A stretch of DNA of 64,000 nt from NCBI GenBank assembly GCA_947488905.1, contig CANLBJ010000001.1, positions 1 through 64,000 of the forward strand, written 5' to 3'. This DNA is from Ulvibacter algarum (GTDB taxonomy: Bacteria > Bacteroidota > Bacteroidia > Flavobacteriales > Flavobacteriaceae). Made by a program: the position numbers and the translations under genes. Of this stretch, positions 1-9,212 are shown piece after piece. Each line of letters begins with the position of its first letter. Within the stretch, counting starts at the first letter, position 1. The notes under the pieces were generated by a model. That model made no database searches, was not told where the DNA came from, and worked only from the letters and a program-made list of their open reading frames with translations.

Positions 1-3000
1 CTATAGCAACAAATTGATTACCAATAATATTAATTTGTGATAATACTAGATTTTGTGTAAAATCTAAATTGGCTATTAGATTATTAGTACAATCAAAATA
101 AAATAATTCTGTATTTTGAGATATATCTAAATCGACTATTTGATTGCCAGACACAATAAGAATTTCTAACATCGTATTTAGCGTCATATCTAGATCTGAC
201 AGTTGATTATTGCTACAAGAAAAAGTAGATAGATTATTATTTTGAGATACATCTATCGTTGTCAATAGATTATTATTACATACTAAACTCTCTAACATAA
301 CAAAAGCTTCTATACCTGTTAGGTCTGCAATAGAAAGAGCGTTTACAGTTAAGCCGGCTACCGTATTAATACTTGATGTTGTTACATAATCATCAAGTGC
401 AATACCGTTACCCATACTTGTAGGGTCACCTAATGCAACAATGCCGCCATTAGCATTATGCGTCTCTAGATACATCTCAAAATTATCATCTGGAACATAG
501 GTTAATGCTGTAGCAATACTACAGTCTTCACTAAAGGTACTCGCTGGGTCTATACTTGTCCAGTTATCTTCTGAGTATGTTGCATTATCTACCTCAATAC
601 AAATAAGATCTGGATTAGATGTTGAGCTAAAAATTGCAATATTAGTATTATTACCATTTCTAAAATCTAGACTAGTTAATTGATTAACTTGACAAGTAAA
701 TGAAAATAAAAGGGGGTTTTGAGTCATATTTAGACTAGTCAATTGATTATTATGACAGTTTAAAACACTCAATAAAACATTTTGACTCACATCTAGACCA
801 GTCAATTGATTACCAGCACAATTTACACCTGTTAAAGCTACATTTTGTGTTAGGTCCAGATCAGTTAACATATTACTATAACAGGTTAATGATCCCAATA
901 AAACATTTTGAGTAATGTCTAAACTTGTTAATTGATTACCATAACATTCTAATGATTCCAATAAAATATTTTGAGTAACGTCTAGACTTGGCAATTGATT
1001 ACTAGAACAATTTAAACTAATTAAAGACTCAAAATCCTCAACCCCTGTTAGGTCTGCAATCATTAAATTATTCACCTCAAGGTTTGTAACCGCACTAATA
1101 TTTGCCGTTGTTACATAATCATCTAGTGCAATACCATTACCCATACTTGTAGGATCACCTAATGCAACAACATCTCCAATAGCATTATGCGTCTCTAGAT
1201 ACATCTCAAAATTATCATCTGGCACATACGTTTCATTATAATGACAATCTTCACTAAAACTACTATTAGAATCTATATTTGTCCAGTTATCTTCTGAGTA
1301 TGTTGCATTATCTACCTCAATACAAATAAGATCTGGATTAGATGTTGAGTTAAAATATGTGATATTGGTATTGTTTCCATTTCTAACATTTAAGCTAGTT
1401 AATAGATTATTGCTTCCGTCAAGAGAAGTCAATTCAGAATTTTCCGAAGCATCTAAACTCTCTATTTGATTGTTCCCAAATCGCAAGTAATACAATGCGG
1501 GATTGTTGTCTATGTTTAAAATAGTCAATAAGTTATTACTACAGTTCAATCGTCTTAAAGAAGTGTTTAGAGTTACATCAAGTTCTAATAATAAATTATT
1601 ATAACATTCAACATTTATTAAAAGAGGGTTTTGTGTCACATCTAATACAGATAACAGATTATTAGATACAGCTAGTCTATATAACGCTGGATTTTGAAGT
1701 AAATCAATACTTGTTATTTGATTATTTCTAAATCTTAAATCAAATAATAATGGATTTTGCGTTACATCTAGATTACTTATTTGATTAGTAGAACAATCTA
1801 AATAATCTAAAGCTACATTTTGTGTTACATCTAGACTGTTTATTTGATTGTTATAACATTGTACACCCGTCAAAGCTACATTTTGTGTTAGATCTAAACT
1901 AGTTAATTGATTATTATAGCATCTTAAAATTGAAAGTAAATCAAAATCTTCAACCCCTGTTAGGTCTGCAATCATTAGATTACTTACCTGAAGATGTGTA
2001 ACCGCACTAATTCTTGCCGTTATTACATAGTCATCTAGTGCAATACCATTACCCATACTTGTAGGATCACCTAATGCAACAACATCTCCAATAGCATTAT
2101 GCGTCTCTAGATACATCTCAAAATTATCATCTGGCACATACGTTTCATTATAATGACAATCTTCATTAAAACTATTAATAGGATCGATATCTGTCCAGTT
2201 TAAAGTTGAGTATGCTGCATCATCCACTTCTACACAAAAAAGGCTTGGATTATTCAATAAATTAATATCTTCTAGATTGGTATTATAACCATTCTTTAAG
2301 TTTAGACTAGTAAATAGGTTATTACTACCATTAAATGTTAGTAACTCACTATTTTGAGATAAGTCTAGCGTCTCAAGTTGGTTACCTTGACAAAGTAAAA
2401 AATTTAAGAGAGAGTTTTGCGTTACGTCTAGACTAGTCAATTGATTCGCATTACACGTAAATCGATCTACTAAAACATTTTCTGTAATATCAAGATCTGT
2501 TATTTGATTACTATTACAATATAACTTAGTTAACAAAGGGTTATTACTGGTATCTAATTCTGTTAATTGATTAGAAAAGCAGTTCAAGGTTTCCAATAAA
2601 ACTGTTTGAGAAACGTCTAAATTTATTAATTGATTTAGTTGACAACTTAAATTTGTCAAAGCTACATTTTGTGTTAGATCCAGATTAGACAACTGATTAT
2701 TTTGACAGTTCAATGATACTAAAGCGGTATTTTGACTTAAATCTAGAATAGTCAATTGATTGAAAAAGCAGCTCAATGATTCTAATAAAATATTTTGAGA
2801 AACATTTAGACTTGGTAAATCATTTGTGTTACAAAGTAAACTTGTTAAAGCGGTATTTTGCGATAAATCCAGATCAGACAACATATTATTAGAACAGTTT
2901 AATGATTCCAATAAAATATTTTGAGTAACATTTAAACTTGTTAGTTGATTCAAGTGACATCGTAAACTTGTCAAAACTACATTTTGTATTAAATCTAGAT

Positions 3001-3532
3001 CAGATATTTGATTACCAGCACAGTTCAAAATTTGCAAAGCAGTATTTTGAGTCAAATCTAGACTAGTCAATTGATTACTATAACAACTTAAGAGAATTAA
3101 AGAATCAAAATCTTCAACCCCTGTTAGGTCTGCAATCATTAAATTATTTACCTGAAGATCTGTAACCGCACTAATATTTACCGTTGTTACATAGTCATCA
3201 AGTGCAATACCGTTACCCATACTTGTTGGGTCTCCTACTGTTACAACATCGCCATTAGCATTATGCGTCTCTAGATAGGTCTCAAAATTATCATCTGGCA
3301 CATACGTCTCCATAACAAAAGGAGTAGAAACAGATGGTGTTTTTTTCTTTTTTGCCGTTGCATTATTTTCTAATTCGCTAAAAAAACTCGCACCCCAGTT
3401 CAAAAAAACATTATAATTATTTATTGCTACAGTGTGACTGCTTTTAGTATGTGAGGGATAATAGCTGCTTTGTGCCTGTGCATTAAAAGCTATAAAAAAA
3501 AGAAAGGAAGTTAAAATATAAAATTGTTTCAT
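1..3532 (-). CDS. Giant leucine-rich-repeat surface protein (N-terminal part, runs off left edge)
   Basis: The frame opens at ATG 3532 and stays open to the window edge, so at least 1,177 residues are present and the C-terminus is missing. A signal peptide (MKQFYILTSFLFFIAFNAQA) comes first. The rest is built from 21-residue leucine-rich repeats of the form LDLTQNxxLxxLxCxxNQLT. These are arranged in macro-units that each begin with YVPDDNFExYLETHNA and a GDPTSMGNGIALDDYV segment, and end with NPDLICIEVDNATYSEDNW. Four macro-units start near 3305, 2140, 1230 and 498, so the units get shorter along the protein. Such proteins in Flavobacteriaceae are usually secreted adhesins with a C-terminal T9SS sorting domain; that domain would lie outside the window, so secretion by T9SS is inferred. 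The ligand is unknown. Confidence 0.85.
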   Translation of the reverse strand, partial: MKQFYILTSFLFFIAFNAQAQSSYYPSHTKSSHTVAINNYNVFLNWGASFFSELENNATAKKKKTPSVSTPFVMETYVPDDNFETYLETHNANGDVVTVGDPTSMGNGIALDDYVTTVNISAVTDLQVNNLMIADLTGVEDFDSLILLSCYSNQLTSLDLTQNTALQILNCAGNQISDLDLIQNVVLTSLRCHLNQLTSLNVTQNILLESLNCSNNMLSDLDLSQNTALTSLLCNTNDLPSLNVSQNILLESLSCFFNQLTILDLSQNTALVSLNCQNNQLSNLDLTQNVALTNLSCQLNQLINLDVSQTVLLETLNCFSNQLTELDTSNNPLLTKLYCNSNQITDLDITENVLVDRFTCNANQLTSLDVTQNSLLNFLLCQGNQLETLDLSQNSELLTFNGSNNLFTSLNLKNGYNTNLEDINLLNNPSLFCVEVDDAAYSTLNWTDIDPINSFNEDCHYNETYVPDDNFEMYLETHNAIGDVVALGDPTSMGNGIALDDYVITARISAVTHLQVSNLMIADLTGVEDFDLLSILRCYNNQLTSLDLTQNVALTGVQCYNNQINSLDVTQNVALDYLDCSTNQISNLDVTQNPLLFDLRFRNNQITSIDLLQNPALYRLAVSNNLLSVLDVTQNPLLINVECYNNLLLELDVTLNTSLRRLNCSNNLLTILNIDNNPALYYLRFGNNQIESLDASENSELTSLDGSNNLLTSLNVRNGNNTNITYFNSTSNPDLICIEVDNATYSEDNWTNIDSNSSFSEDCHYNETYVPDDNFEMYLETHNAIGDVVALGDPTSMGNGIALDDYVTTANISAVTNLEVNNLMIADLTGVEDFESLISLNCSSNQLPSLDVTQNILLESLECYGNQLTSLDITQNVLLGSLTCYSNMLTDLDLTQNVALTGVNCAGNQLTGLDVSQNVLLSVLNCHNNQLTSLNMTQNPLLFSFTCQVNQLTSLDFRNGNNTNIAIFSSTSNPDLICIEVDNATYSEDNWTSIDPASTFSEDCSIATALTYVPDDNFEMYLETHNANGGIVALGDPTSMGNGIALDDYVTTSSINTVAGLTVNALSIADLTGIEAFVMLESLVCNNNLLTTIDVSQNNNLSTFSCSNNQLSDLDMTLNTMLEILIVSGNQIVDLDISQNTELFYFDCTNNLIANLDFTQNLVLSQINIIGNQFVAI

Positions 3533-3551
3533 ACGTGAGGTTAATGACAAG

Positions 3552-3559
3552 CAAAGTTA
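3552..3559 (-). promoter_or_regulatory. -7 element for the LRR protein gene
   Basis: TAACTTTG on the minus strand fits the Bacteroidota -7 consensus TAnnTTTG and ends 19 nt before the start codon. No TTG lies at the best -33 spacing; the nearest is 27 bp away. Confidence 0.5.
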
Positions 3560-3840
3560 TATTTAATCTTATAAAAAGATTGATAACAATATTGCTTTTA
3601 ACTATAACACGTTTTATTTAAGCAAGAGATTCGATATACCGTTAGTATTTCGTGACGTTTAACCACATTTACATATAATATCATTAAAAAAATTGCAATA
3701 AATGCCAGCAACAATATGTTTTAGTACTTTTTAAGCAACAATAGTTTTCATTTAAGCAACACTACTTTAAAATTGAAAAACAAAAATCAACTTTAAAATT
3801 AACTACCTCATTTACCTACAAATGAAAACGTTTTTTTCCC
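3560..3840. other. Divergent intergenic region with repeated TTTAAGCAACA
   Basis: This AT-rich gap separates the LRR gene (-) from pyrH (+). It has no credible gene. TTTAAGCAACA occurs at 3730-3740 and again at 3751-3761, 21 bp apart (two helical turns), with a related TTTAAGCAAGA near 3617. This spacing suggests a possible operator, with no known regulator. Confidence 0.35.
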
Positions 3841-3848
3841 TATTTTTG
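3841..3848 (+). promoter_or_regulatory. -7 element for pyrH
   Basis: TATTTTTG matches TAnnTTTG exactly. It lies inside the longest possible reading frame upstream of pyrH, so translation cannot begin at ATG 3822 from this promoter. The start at 3867 is favoured. Confidence 0.65.
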
Positions 3849-3866
3849 CAATCACAAAACCACGCT

Positions 3867-4574
3867 ATGCAATACAAAAGAATCTTACTCAAACTCTCTG
3901 GAGAAGCACTAATGGGAAACCTTCAATATGGTATAGACCCAGAAAGATTACAAGAATACGCTCAAGACATAAAAGCAATCACTGCTAAGGGTATAGAAGT
4001 GGCCATTGTTATAGGTGGCGGTAACATCTTTAGAGGTGTTGCAGGCGCAAGTAAAGGTATGGATCGTGTACAGGGCGACCACATGGGTATGCTTGCCACT
4101 GTGATAAACGGGCTTGCACTACAAGGAGCACTAGAAGATGAAGGCATCCCTACAAGATTGCAGAGTGCCATAAAACTAAACGAAATAGCAGAACCTTTTA
4201 TTAAGCGTAAAGCTGTGCGTCATCTAGAAAAAGGACGTGTCGTTATTTTTGGTGGAGGTACGGGTAACCCATACTTTACCACAGACAGCGCAGCAGTTTT
4301 AAGAGCCATTGAGATTAACGCAGATGTAATTTTAAAAGGAACACGCGTAGATGGTATTTACTCAAGTGATCCAGAAAAAAACACAGATGCCGTTAAATTT
4401 GATTTTATAACTTTTGATGATGTTTTACAAAAAGGCCTAAAAGTCATGGACACTACAGCCTTTACTTTAAGTCAAGAAAATGAATTACCTATCATCGTGT
4501 TTGATATGAATACTAGAGGTAATTTAATGAAGGTAGTGATGGGAGAGAATATAGGTACTAAAGTAAATCTATAA
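3867..4574 (+). CDS. pyrH: UMP kinase
   Basis: It phosphorylates UMP to UDP with ATP in cytosolic pyrimidine nucleotide synthesis. The protein has 235 residues, close to the usual 235-245 of bacterial UMP kinases. The start [14 protein letters not shown] carries the phosphate-binding motif of the amino-acid-kinase fold. [10 protein letters not shown], the [16 protein letters not shown] helix and [15 protein letters not shown] follow in family order. An in-frame ATG at 3822 would add 15 residues ([15 protein letters not shown]), but a -7 promoter element lies within that stretch, so ATG 3867 is chosen. frr follows with its own promoter, a pairing common in Bacteroidota. Confidence 0.97.
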   Translation: MQYKRILLKLSGEALMGNLQYGIDPERLQEYAQDIKAITAKGIEVAIVIGGGNIFRGVAGASKGMDRVQGDHMGMLATVINGLALQGALEDEGIPTRLQSAIKLNEIAEPFIKRKAVRHLEKGRVVIFGGGTGNPYFTTDSAAVLRAIEINADVILKGTRVDGIYSSDPEKNTDAVKFDFITFDDVLQKGLKVMDTTAFTLSQENELPIIVFDMNTRGNLMKVVMGENIGTKVNL

Positions 4575-4577
4575 TTT

Positions 4578-4614
4578 CTTCTGAAATTTTAAAGATTCAT
4601 TAAATTTTCAGAAG
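4578..4614. repeat. Intergenic hairpin built from CTTCTGAAA / TTTCAGAAG
   Basis: Two 15-nt arms, CTTCTGAAATTTTAA (4578-4592) and TTAAATTTTCAGAAG (4600-4614), pair with one mismatch around a 7-nt loop. No U-run follows, so it is a poor intrinsic terminator. The arms are near-variants of the ATTTCCGAAG repeat found throughout the window. Confidence 0.5.
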
Positions 4615-4626
4615 TAAAAAATTTCC

Positions 4627-4634
4627 TATTTTTG
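4627..4634 (+). promoter_or_regulatory. -7 element for frr
   Basis: TATTTTTG matches TAnnTTTG and would give an untranslated leader of roughly 105 nt before frr. The leader contains one ATTTCCGAAG site (4677-4686). Confidence 0.5.
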
Positions 4635-4744
4635 AAACGGTCTACTTTTTGAAGCACAGATTGTCAAGGGAATAACATTTCCGAAGTAATATAAAGAACA
4701 TAAAACAAAAATCGCAAACTAAGATTAGCAAGCGTAGTCGAACT

Positions 4745-5299
4745 ATGGAAGACGAAATTAAATTTATTTTAGACAGTTGTAAAGAGGCAATGGATAACAC
4801 CCTTGAACACCTAAAAAAGAAATTTTTAAATATTAGAGCAGGTAAAGCTACACCATCTATGGTAGGTAGTGTGATGGTAGATTATTACGGTAGTCAAACT
4901 CCATTAAGTCAAGTGGCAAATGTAAATACACCAGATGGTATGACAATTACCATATCACCCTGGGAGAAAGGTCTTATTCCAGAAATAGAAAAAGGAATTC
5001 ATCTTGCAAACATAGGCTTTAACCCTATGAATAATGGAGAGACGGTTATTATTACGGTACCACCATTAACAGAAGAGCGTCGCCGCGATCTCGCAAAACA
5101 AGCAAAAACAGAAGCAGAAGATTCTAAAATTGGGGTGCGTAATGATCGTAAAAGCGCAAACAATGACATTAAAGATCTAGATGTAAGTGATGACTTAAAA
5201 GCAAATCTTGAAGCAGATGTGCAAACTATGACTAATAATCACATTGCAAAAATAGAAGAATTACTCTCTGTAAAAGAAAAAGAAATTATGACTATCTAA
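4745..5299 (+). CDS. frr: Ribosome recycling factor
   Basis: It splits post-termination ribosomes together with EF-G. At 184 residues it is the standard length. It shows the family blocks NIRAGKATPSMV, VDYYGSQTPLSQVANV, ISPWEK, IGFNPMNNGETVIITVPPLTEERRRDLAKQAK and the C-terminal helix ending VKEKEIMTI. The start ATG 4745 gives a complete N-terminal helix. A strong terminator follows 27 nt after the stop. frr sits 170 nt after pyrH and probably forms its own transcription unit. Confidence 0.97.
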   Translation: MEDEIKFILDSCKEAMDNTLEHLKKKFLNIRAGKATPSMVGSVMVDYYGSQTPLSQVANVNTPDGMTITISPWEKGLIPEIEKGIHLANIGFNPMNNGETVIITVPPLTEERRRDLAKQAKTEAEDSKIGVRNDRKSANNDIKDLDVSDDLKANLEADVQTMTNNHIAKIEELLSVKEKEIMTI

Positions 5300-5326
5300 T
5301 CATAATTTGCGTTAAACTAAACACAA

Positions 5327-5350
5327 TAAAGCGGCCCTTAGGCCGCTTTA
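5327..5350 (+). terminator. Intrinsic terminator after frr
   Basis: A perfect 10-bp stem TAAAGCGGCC / GGCCGCTTTA with loop CTTA. The T-rich tail is broken up (tatttatatt) rather than a clean U-run. Confidence 0.75.
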
Positions 5351-5391
5351 TATTTATATTTACTTTAGTTTTAAAACTTTTATCATCTTTG

Positions 5392-6654
5392 ATGAACAAA
5401 CTTATACTTCTTTATTCCCTGTTTTTCTCAACATTGAGCATTGCTCAGGTGCCGGCTATACAAAAAGAACAAGATTCAACTTCATCTCAAACAAGAAAAG
5501 TAAGCCCATTTAGTACAGGCTTTTATCCCATTAATTTTTTTGATTTTGACCTTAAATATCTAATAAAATACAATGACCAAGAAGGTTTACGTTTAGGTTT
5601 TGGGGGAATAACAAACGAGCTATTATCTAAAGATTTTAGAGTAAATGGTTATGTAGCCTATGGTACAAAAGATAAGGACATAAAGCATAGTCTAGGTGGT
5701 AGTTTACGTTTAAATCCAGAAAAAAAAACATGGTTAACGCTTCAATACAGAGATGACATAAACGAGGTAGGTTCTGCTAAGTTTTTAACAGATGACCGCG
5801 TATACTCTGTTTTTGAACCAAGACTTGTTAATGTTACCCAATTTTATGAAATACGCACTTGGCAAGCAAACTTAATTACAGAGTTTACAGATAAAGTTGC
5901 TGGTGAACTTCGTTTTAGTAGAAGTCATATTGATCAAATACTCGACTACCAGTTTATAAGCAACGATATTACTTATGATCAATATGAAGTAGCAGAAGCT
6001 ACAGCGTCTGTAAGAATAAGCCCTAAAAGTGAGTTTTTTACCACAGAAGATGGCCTTATTGAATACTACGATGGTTTCCCAAAAATTAGTGCTCAAATTA
6101 CTAAAGGTTTTAGCGATGTTGTACGTAGTGATTTTGATTATCTTAAATTGGGTTTAAAACTAGATTACTACATTAAAAGAACTAATCTTTCTTCAACAAA
6201 TTTTTTATTAGAAGGTAACGTTGCTTTTGGCGAGGTGCCTTTAACACATTTATACCATGCCTACCCTAACAGTCCTAATAAACAAGAAATATTTAGGCGT
6301 TTTTCTGTAGCCGGCAGGCGTAGTTTTGAGACAATGTACTTTGGTGAGTTTTTTTCAGACAGGCTTGCTACACTTCAAATAAAACACAGTTTACGTAGAT
6401 TTGAGATTACCAGAAAAATACGTCCAGAGTTGGTTTTTATTACTCGCCACGCCGTTGGAGAATTAAGCAACCCAGAAGCACATCAAGGCATCAATTTTAA
6501 CACACTAGACCAGATGTATAATGAAGCAGGTTTAGAACTAAATAAAATCTTGTTTGGTTTTGGTTTAAGCTTTGCATACCGTTATGGAGCGTATCATCTT
6601 CCTGCCACAAAAGACAACATTGCTTTTAAGTTTACTTTTTACGCAAAATTTTAA
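5392..6654 (+). CDS. Outer-membrane beta-barrel protein, DUF5686-like
   Basis: The product has 420 residues and begins with a signal peptide (MNKLILLYSLFFSTLSIAQ). The rest is rich in alternating aromatic and polar strands typical of an outer-membrane barrel and ends with aromatic Phe (FTFYAKF). The closing segment (FGLSFAYRYGAYHLP then NIAFKFTFYAKF) resembles the C-terminal barrel of DUF5686 proteins. Those are usually about twice as long and carry an N-terminal carboxypeptidase-like domain, which is absent here. The upstream TTG at 5389 is not needed; ATG 5392 starts the signal peptide. Function is unknown. It lies between frr and an exporter on the same strand. Confidence 0.7.
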   Translation: MNKLILLYSLFFSTLSIAQVPAIQKEQDSTSSQTRKVSPFSTGFYPINFFDFDLKYLIKYNDQEGLRLGFGGITNELLSKDFRVNGYVAYGTKDKDIKHSLGGSLRLNPEKKTWLTLQYRDDINEVGSAKFLTDDRVYSVFEPRLVNVTQFYEIRTWQANLITEFTDKVAGELRFSRSHIDQILDYQFISNDITYDQYEVAEATASVRISPKSEFFTTEDGLIEYYDGFPKISAQITKGFSDVVRSDFDYLKLGLKLDYYIKRTNLSSTNFLLEGNVAFGEVPLTHLYHAYPNSPNKQEIFRRFSVAGRRSFETMYFGEFFSDRLATLQIKHSLRRFEITRKIRPELVFITRHAVGELSNPEAHQGINFNTLDQMYNEAGLELNKILFGFGLSFAYRYGAYHLPATKDNIAFKFTFYAKF

Positions 6655-6663
6655 TTTTAAGAT

Positions 6664-6697
6664 TTGCTTTCTAAGTGTGCAGTTAATAGTACATTTG
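6664..6697 (+). promoter_or_regulatory. Promoter for the MMPL transporter gene
   Basis: TTG (6664-6666), a 23-bp spacer, then TACATTTG (6690-6697): a complete Bacteroidota promoter. Transcription would start near 6703, leaving TTG 6717 as the first usable start codon. Confidence 0.65.
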
Positions 6698-6716
6698 CTT
6701 TTAGAAATTTCCCCTT

Positions 6717-9125
6717 TTGAATAAGCTTTTTAGTATTGGTTTTTGGAGTGCAGTGGCCCGTTTTATACTTAGAAACAGGACACTTATCCTTATTGTTATT
6801 GCTGCGATCACAGTGTTTATGGGTATGCAGTGGAAACATATGCGTTTTACATACACTGAGGCAAATTTATTGCCAGACGAGCATGAAGTAAATTTAGCCT
6901 ATAATGAGTTTCTTGACACTTTTGGTGAAGAAGGCAACCTCATTGTTATGGGTGTTAAAGACAGTACTTTTTTTACCCCAAAAGTATTTAACGCCTGGAA
7001 AGAATTAGGTGATGATCTTCAAAAAGATAAAGCAGTAGACGCGATTCTTTCTGTAGGTAATTTAATGACCTTAGAAAAACGTAAGGACACCACTAGTTTT
7101 ACTATGGTGCCATTTATTCAAGATTCTATTCTTACTCAAGAAAATTTAAACATATATAAAAACAAACTTTTATACAGACTCCCCTTTTATGATGGTCTTG
7201 TCTATAGCCCAGATAAAAAAACAGTTAGAACAGCCATCTATCTAAATAAAGAAATTGTAAACACTGTAGAGCGTAAAGACTTTGTAGATCAATTTTTAAT
7301 ACCTCGAGTTAATAAGTTTGAAGAAGAAACAGGGGTCAATGTTTACATCTCTGGGATGCCTTACATAAGAACCTTAAACTCACAGAATATTGTAGACGAG
7401 ATAGGCCTCTTTATTGGTGCCTCACTACTAGTTACATCTCTTATATTTTTCTTTTTCTTTAGATCTTTTAGAGCCACATTTATATCTATGATTACCGTGC
7501 TAGTTGGTGTAGCATGGGCCTTTGGTATTTTAGGACTACTGAAATATGAAATCACCGTATTAACTGCTCTTATACCACCACTTATTATTGTGATTGGTAT
7601 TCCTAACTGTATTTTCTTGATTAATAAATACCAACAAGAAATAAAATTACACGGTAATCAAGCCAAGTCATTACAACGCGTTATAGCAAAAGTTGGTAAT
7701 GCAACTTTAATGACAAACCTTACCACCGCGTCTGGTTTTGCTACTTTTATTTTAACTAATAGCAAATTATTAAAGGAGTTTGGTATTGTAGCTTCTATTA
7801 ATATAGTAGCTATCTTTTTACTATCTCTTCTTATTATTCCTATTATCTATAGCTTTATGTCTGTCCCTAAAGACAAACACTTAAAGCACCTTAACAAAAG
7901 ATGGATTAATGGTTTTGTAGATTGGATGGAAAAAATGGTACGCAACAAGAGAATTGCCATTTACATAGTTGCTATTTTATTACTTTGCGGGAGTATAGTA
8001 GGGATATACAATATTAAAATATCTGGTAGTCTTATTGATGACATGCCTCAAAAAACCGGCTTTTATAAAGATATAAAGTTTTTTGAAAAAGAATTTGATG
8101 GTATTATGCCGCTCGAGATTTTTATTGATACAAAACGCCCTAAAGGCGTGATGAAACTAGCCACTTTAAAAAGAATTGAACAGCTACAAGATTATATTAA
8201 GGAGGTCCCTGAATTCTCTAAACCACTATCTGTAAACGAGATTGTAAAATACTCAAAACAAGCTTATTACAACAACAACCCAGACTATTACCAACTACCT
8301 AATAGTCAAGAACGCACCTTCTTATTATCTTATGCTAAGAGCAGTGCAGGAGACACAAATTTACTTTCTAGTTATGTAGACACTACGGGGCAATATGCTC
8401 GTGTGACTACGTTTATGAAAGACACGCCTACAGATCGTTTTGACCGTATAGAAGAAGATCTATTAGCAGAAATAAATAAAATTTTCCCTGAAGAACGATA
8501 CTCAGTTTCACTTACAGGTAAAGCCTTTGCTTTCCAGAAAGGAACAAAATATCTAGTAAACAACTTAATACTATCGCTATCTCTTGCCATCTTTTTAATA
8601 GCCATATTTATGGCTTGGATGTTTAGAAGTGGGCGTATGATTTTGGTATCATTGATCCCTAATTTACTACCATTACTTGTAACAGCAGGATTAATGGGCT
8701 TTTTAGGAGTACCTATAAAACCTTCTACCATATTAGTTTTCAGTATTGCCTTTGGTATTTCTGTAGATGATACTATTCACTTTCTTGCTAAGTATAGACA
8801 AGAGCTTATAGCTAACAACTGGAAGGTTAAAAAATCTGTTTACGCTGCATTAAGAGAAACAGGTGTAAGTATGTTTTACACTTCTATTGTCTTATTCTTT
8901 GGTTTTAGCACATTTATGATTTCAAGTTTTGGAGGAACTGTTGCATTAGGTGGTTTGGTTTCTGTAACACTTGTATTTGCAATGCTCTCAAACCTTTTAC
9001 TACTGCCTTCCCTACTACTTTCTTTAGAGAAGAGTATTGCTAATAAAGACACATTAAAAAAGCCTGCACTTCAGATTCTCCCTGGAGAGGATGGTGATGA
9101 TGTGGCAAATTCTGAAGAAGAATAA
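6717..9125 (+). CDS. MMPL/RND-superfamily membrane exporter
   Basis: An 802-residue inner-membrane protein with two equal halves, each made of one helix, a large periplasmic loop and a block of five helices. Helix 1 is at about residues 16-36, the first five-helix block at 225-375, the second half starts near 415 and the last block is at 610-785. The second half shows FSIAFGISVDDTIHFLAKYR, the proton-relay segment of RND/sterol-sensing-domain proteins. Substrates of bacterial members are mostly lipids or hydrophobic compounds; none can be assigned here. The start codon is TTG 6717, because a consensus promoter ends at 6697 and no ATG precedes helix 1. Confidence 0.85.
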   Translation: MNKLFSIGFWSAVARFILRNRTLILIVIAAITVFMGMQWKHMRFTYTEANLLPDEHEVNLAYNEFLDTFGEEGNLIVMGVKDSTFFTPKVFNAWKELGDDLQKDKAVDAILSVGNLMTLEKRKDTTSFTMVPFIQDSILTQENLNIYKNKLLYRLPFYDGLVYSPDKKTVRTAIYLNKEIVNTVERKDFVDQFLIPRVNKFEEETGVNVYISGMPYIRTLNSQNIVDEIGLFIGASLLVTSLIFFFFFRSFRATFISMITVLVGVAWAFGILGLLKYEITVLTALIPPLIIVIGIPNCIFLINKYQQEIKLHGNQAKSLQRVIAKVGNATLMTNLTTASGFATFILTNSKLLKEFGIVASINIVAIFLLSLLIIPIIYSFMSVPKDKHLKHLNKRWINGFVDWMEKMVRNKRIAIYIVAILLLCGSIVGIYNIKISGSLIDDMPQKTGFYKDIKFFEKEFDGIMPLEIFIDTKRPKGVMKLATLKRIEQLQDYIKEVPEFSKPLSVNEIVKYSKQAYYNNNPDYYQLPNSQERTFLLSYAKSSAGDTNLLSSYVDTTGQYARVTTFMKDTPTDRFDRIEEDLLAEINKIFPEERYSVSLTGKAFAFQKGTKYLVNNLILSLSLAIFLIAIFMAWMFRSGRMILVSLIPNLLPLLVTAGLMGFLGVPIKPSTILVFSIAFGISVDDTIHFLAKYRQELIANNWKVKKSVYAALRETGVSMFYTSIVLFFGFSTFMISSFGGTVALGGLVSVTLVFAMLSNLLLLPSLLLSLEKSIANKDTLKKPALQILPGEDGDDVANSEEE

Positions 9126-9185
9126 AACATACCCAGCACATTTCAGAAAAAATGGCTTGAGAATTTATTTTTCTCAATTATAAAG

Positions 9186-9193
9186 TATCTTTG
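9186..9193 (+). promoter_or_regulatory. -7 element for asnS
   Basis: TATCTTTG, 19 nt before the start codon. A TTG at 9157-9159 is 26 bp upstream, slightly beyond the usual spacing. Confidence 0.6.
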
Positions 9194-9212
9194 CTTTCTT
9201 TAAAATAATACC

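Noticed and set aside
1-3532. CRISPR or tandem DNA repeat array
   Set aside because: The repeats keep frame, encode 21-residue leucine-rich repeats and vary as protein repeats do.
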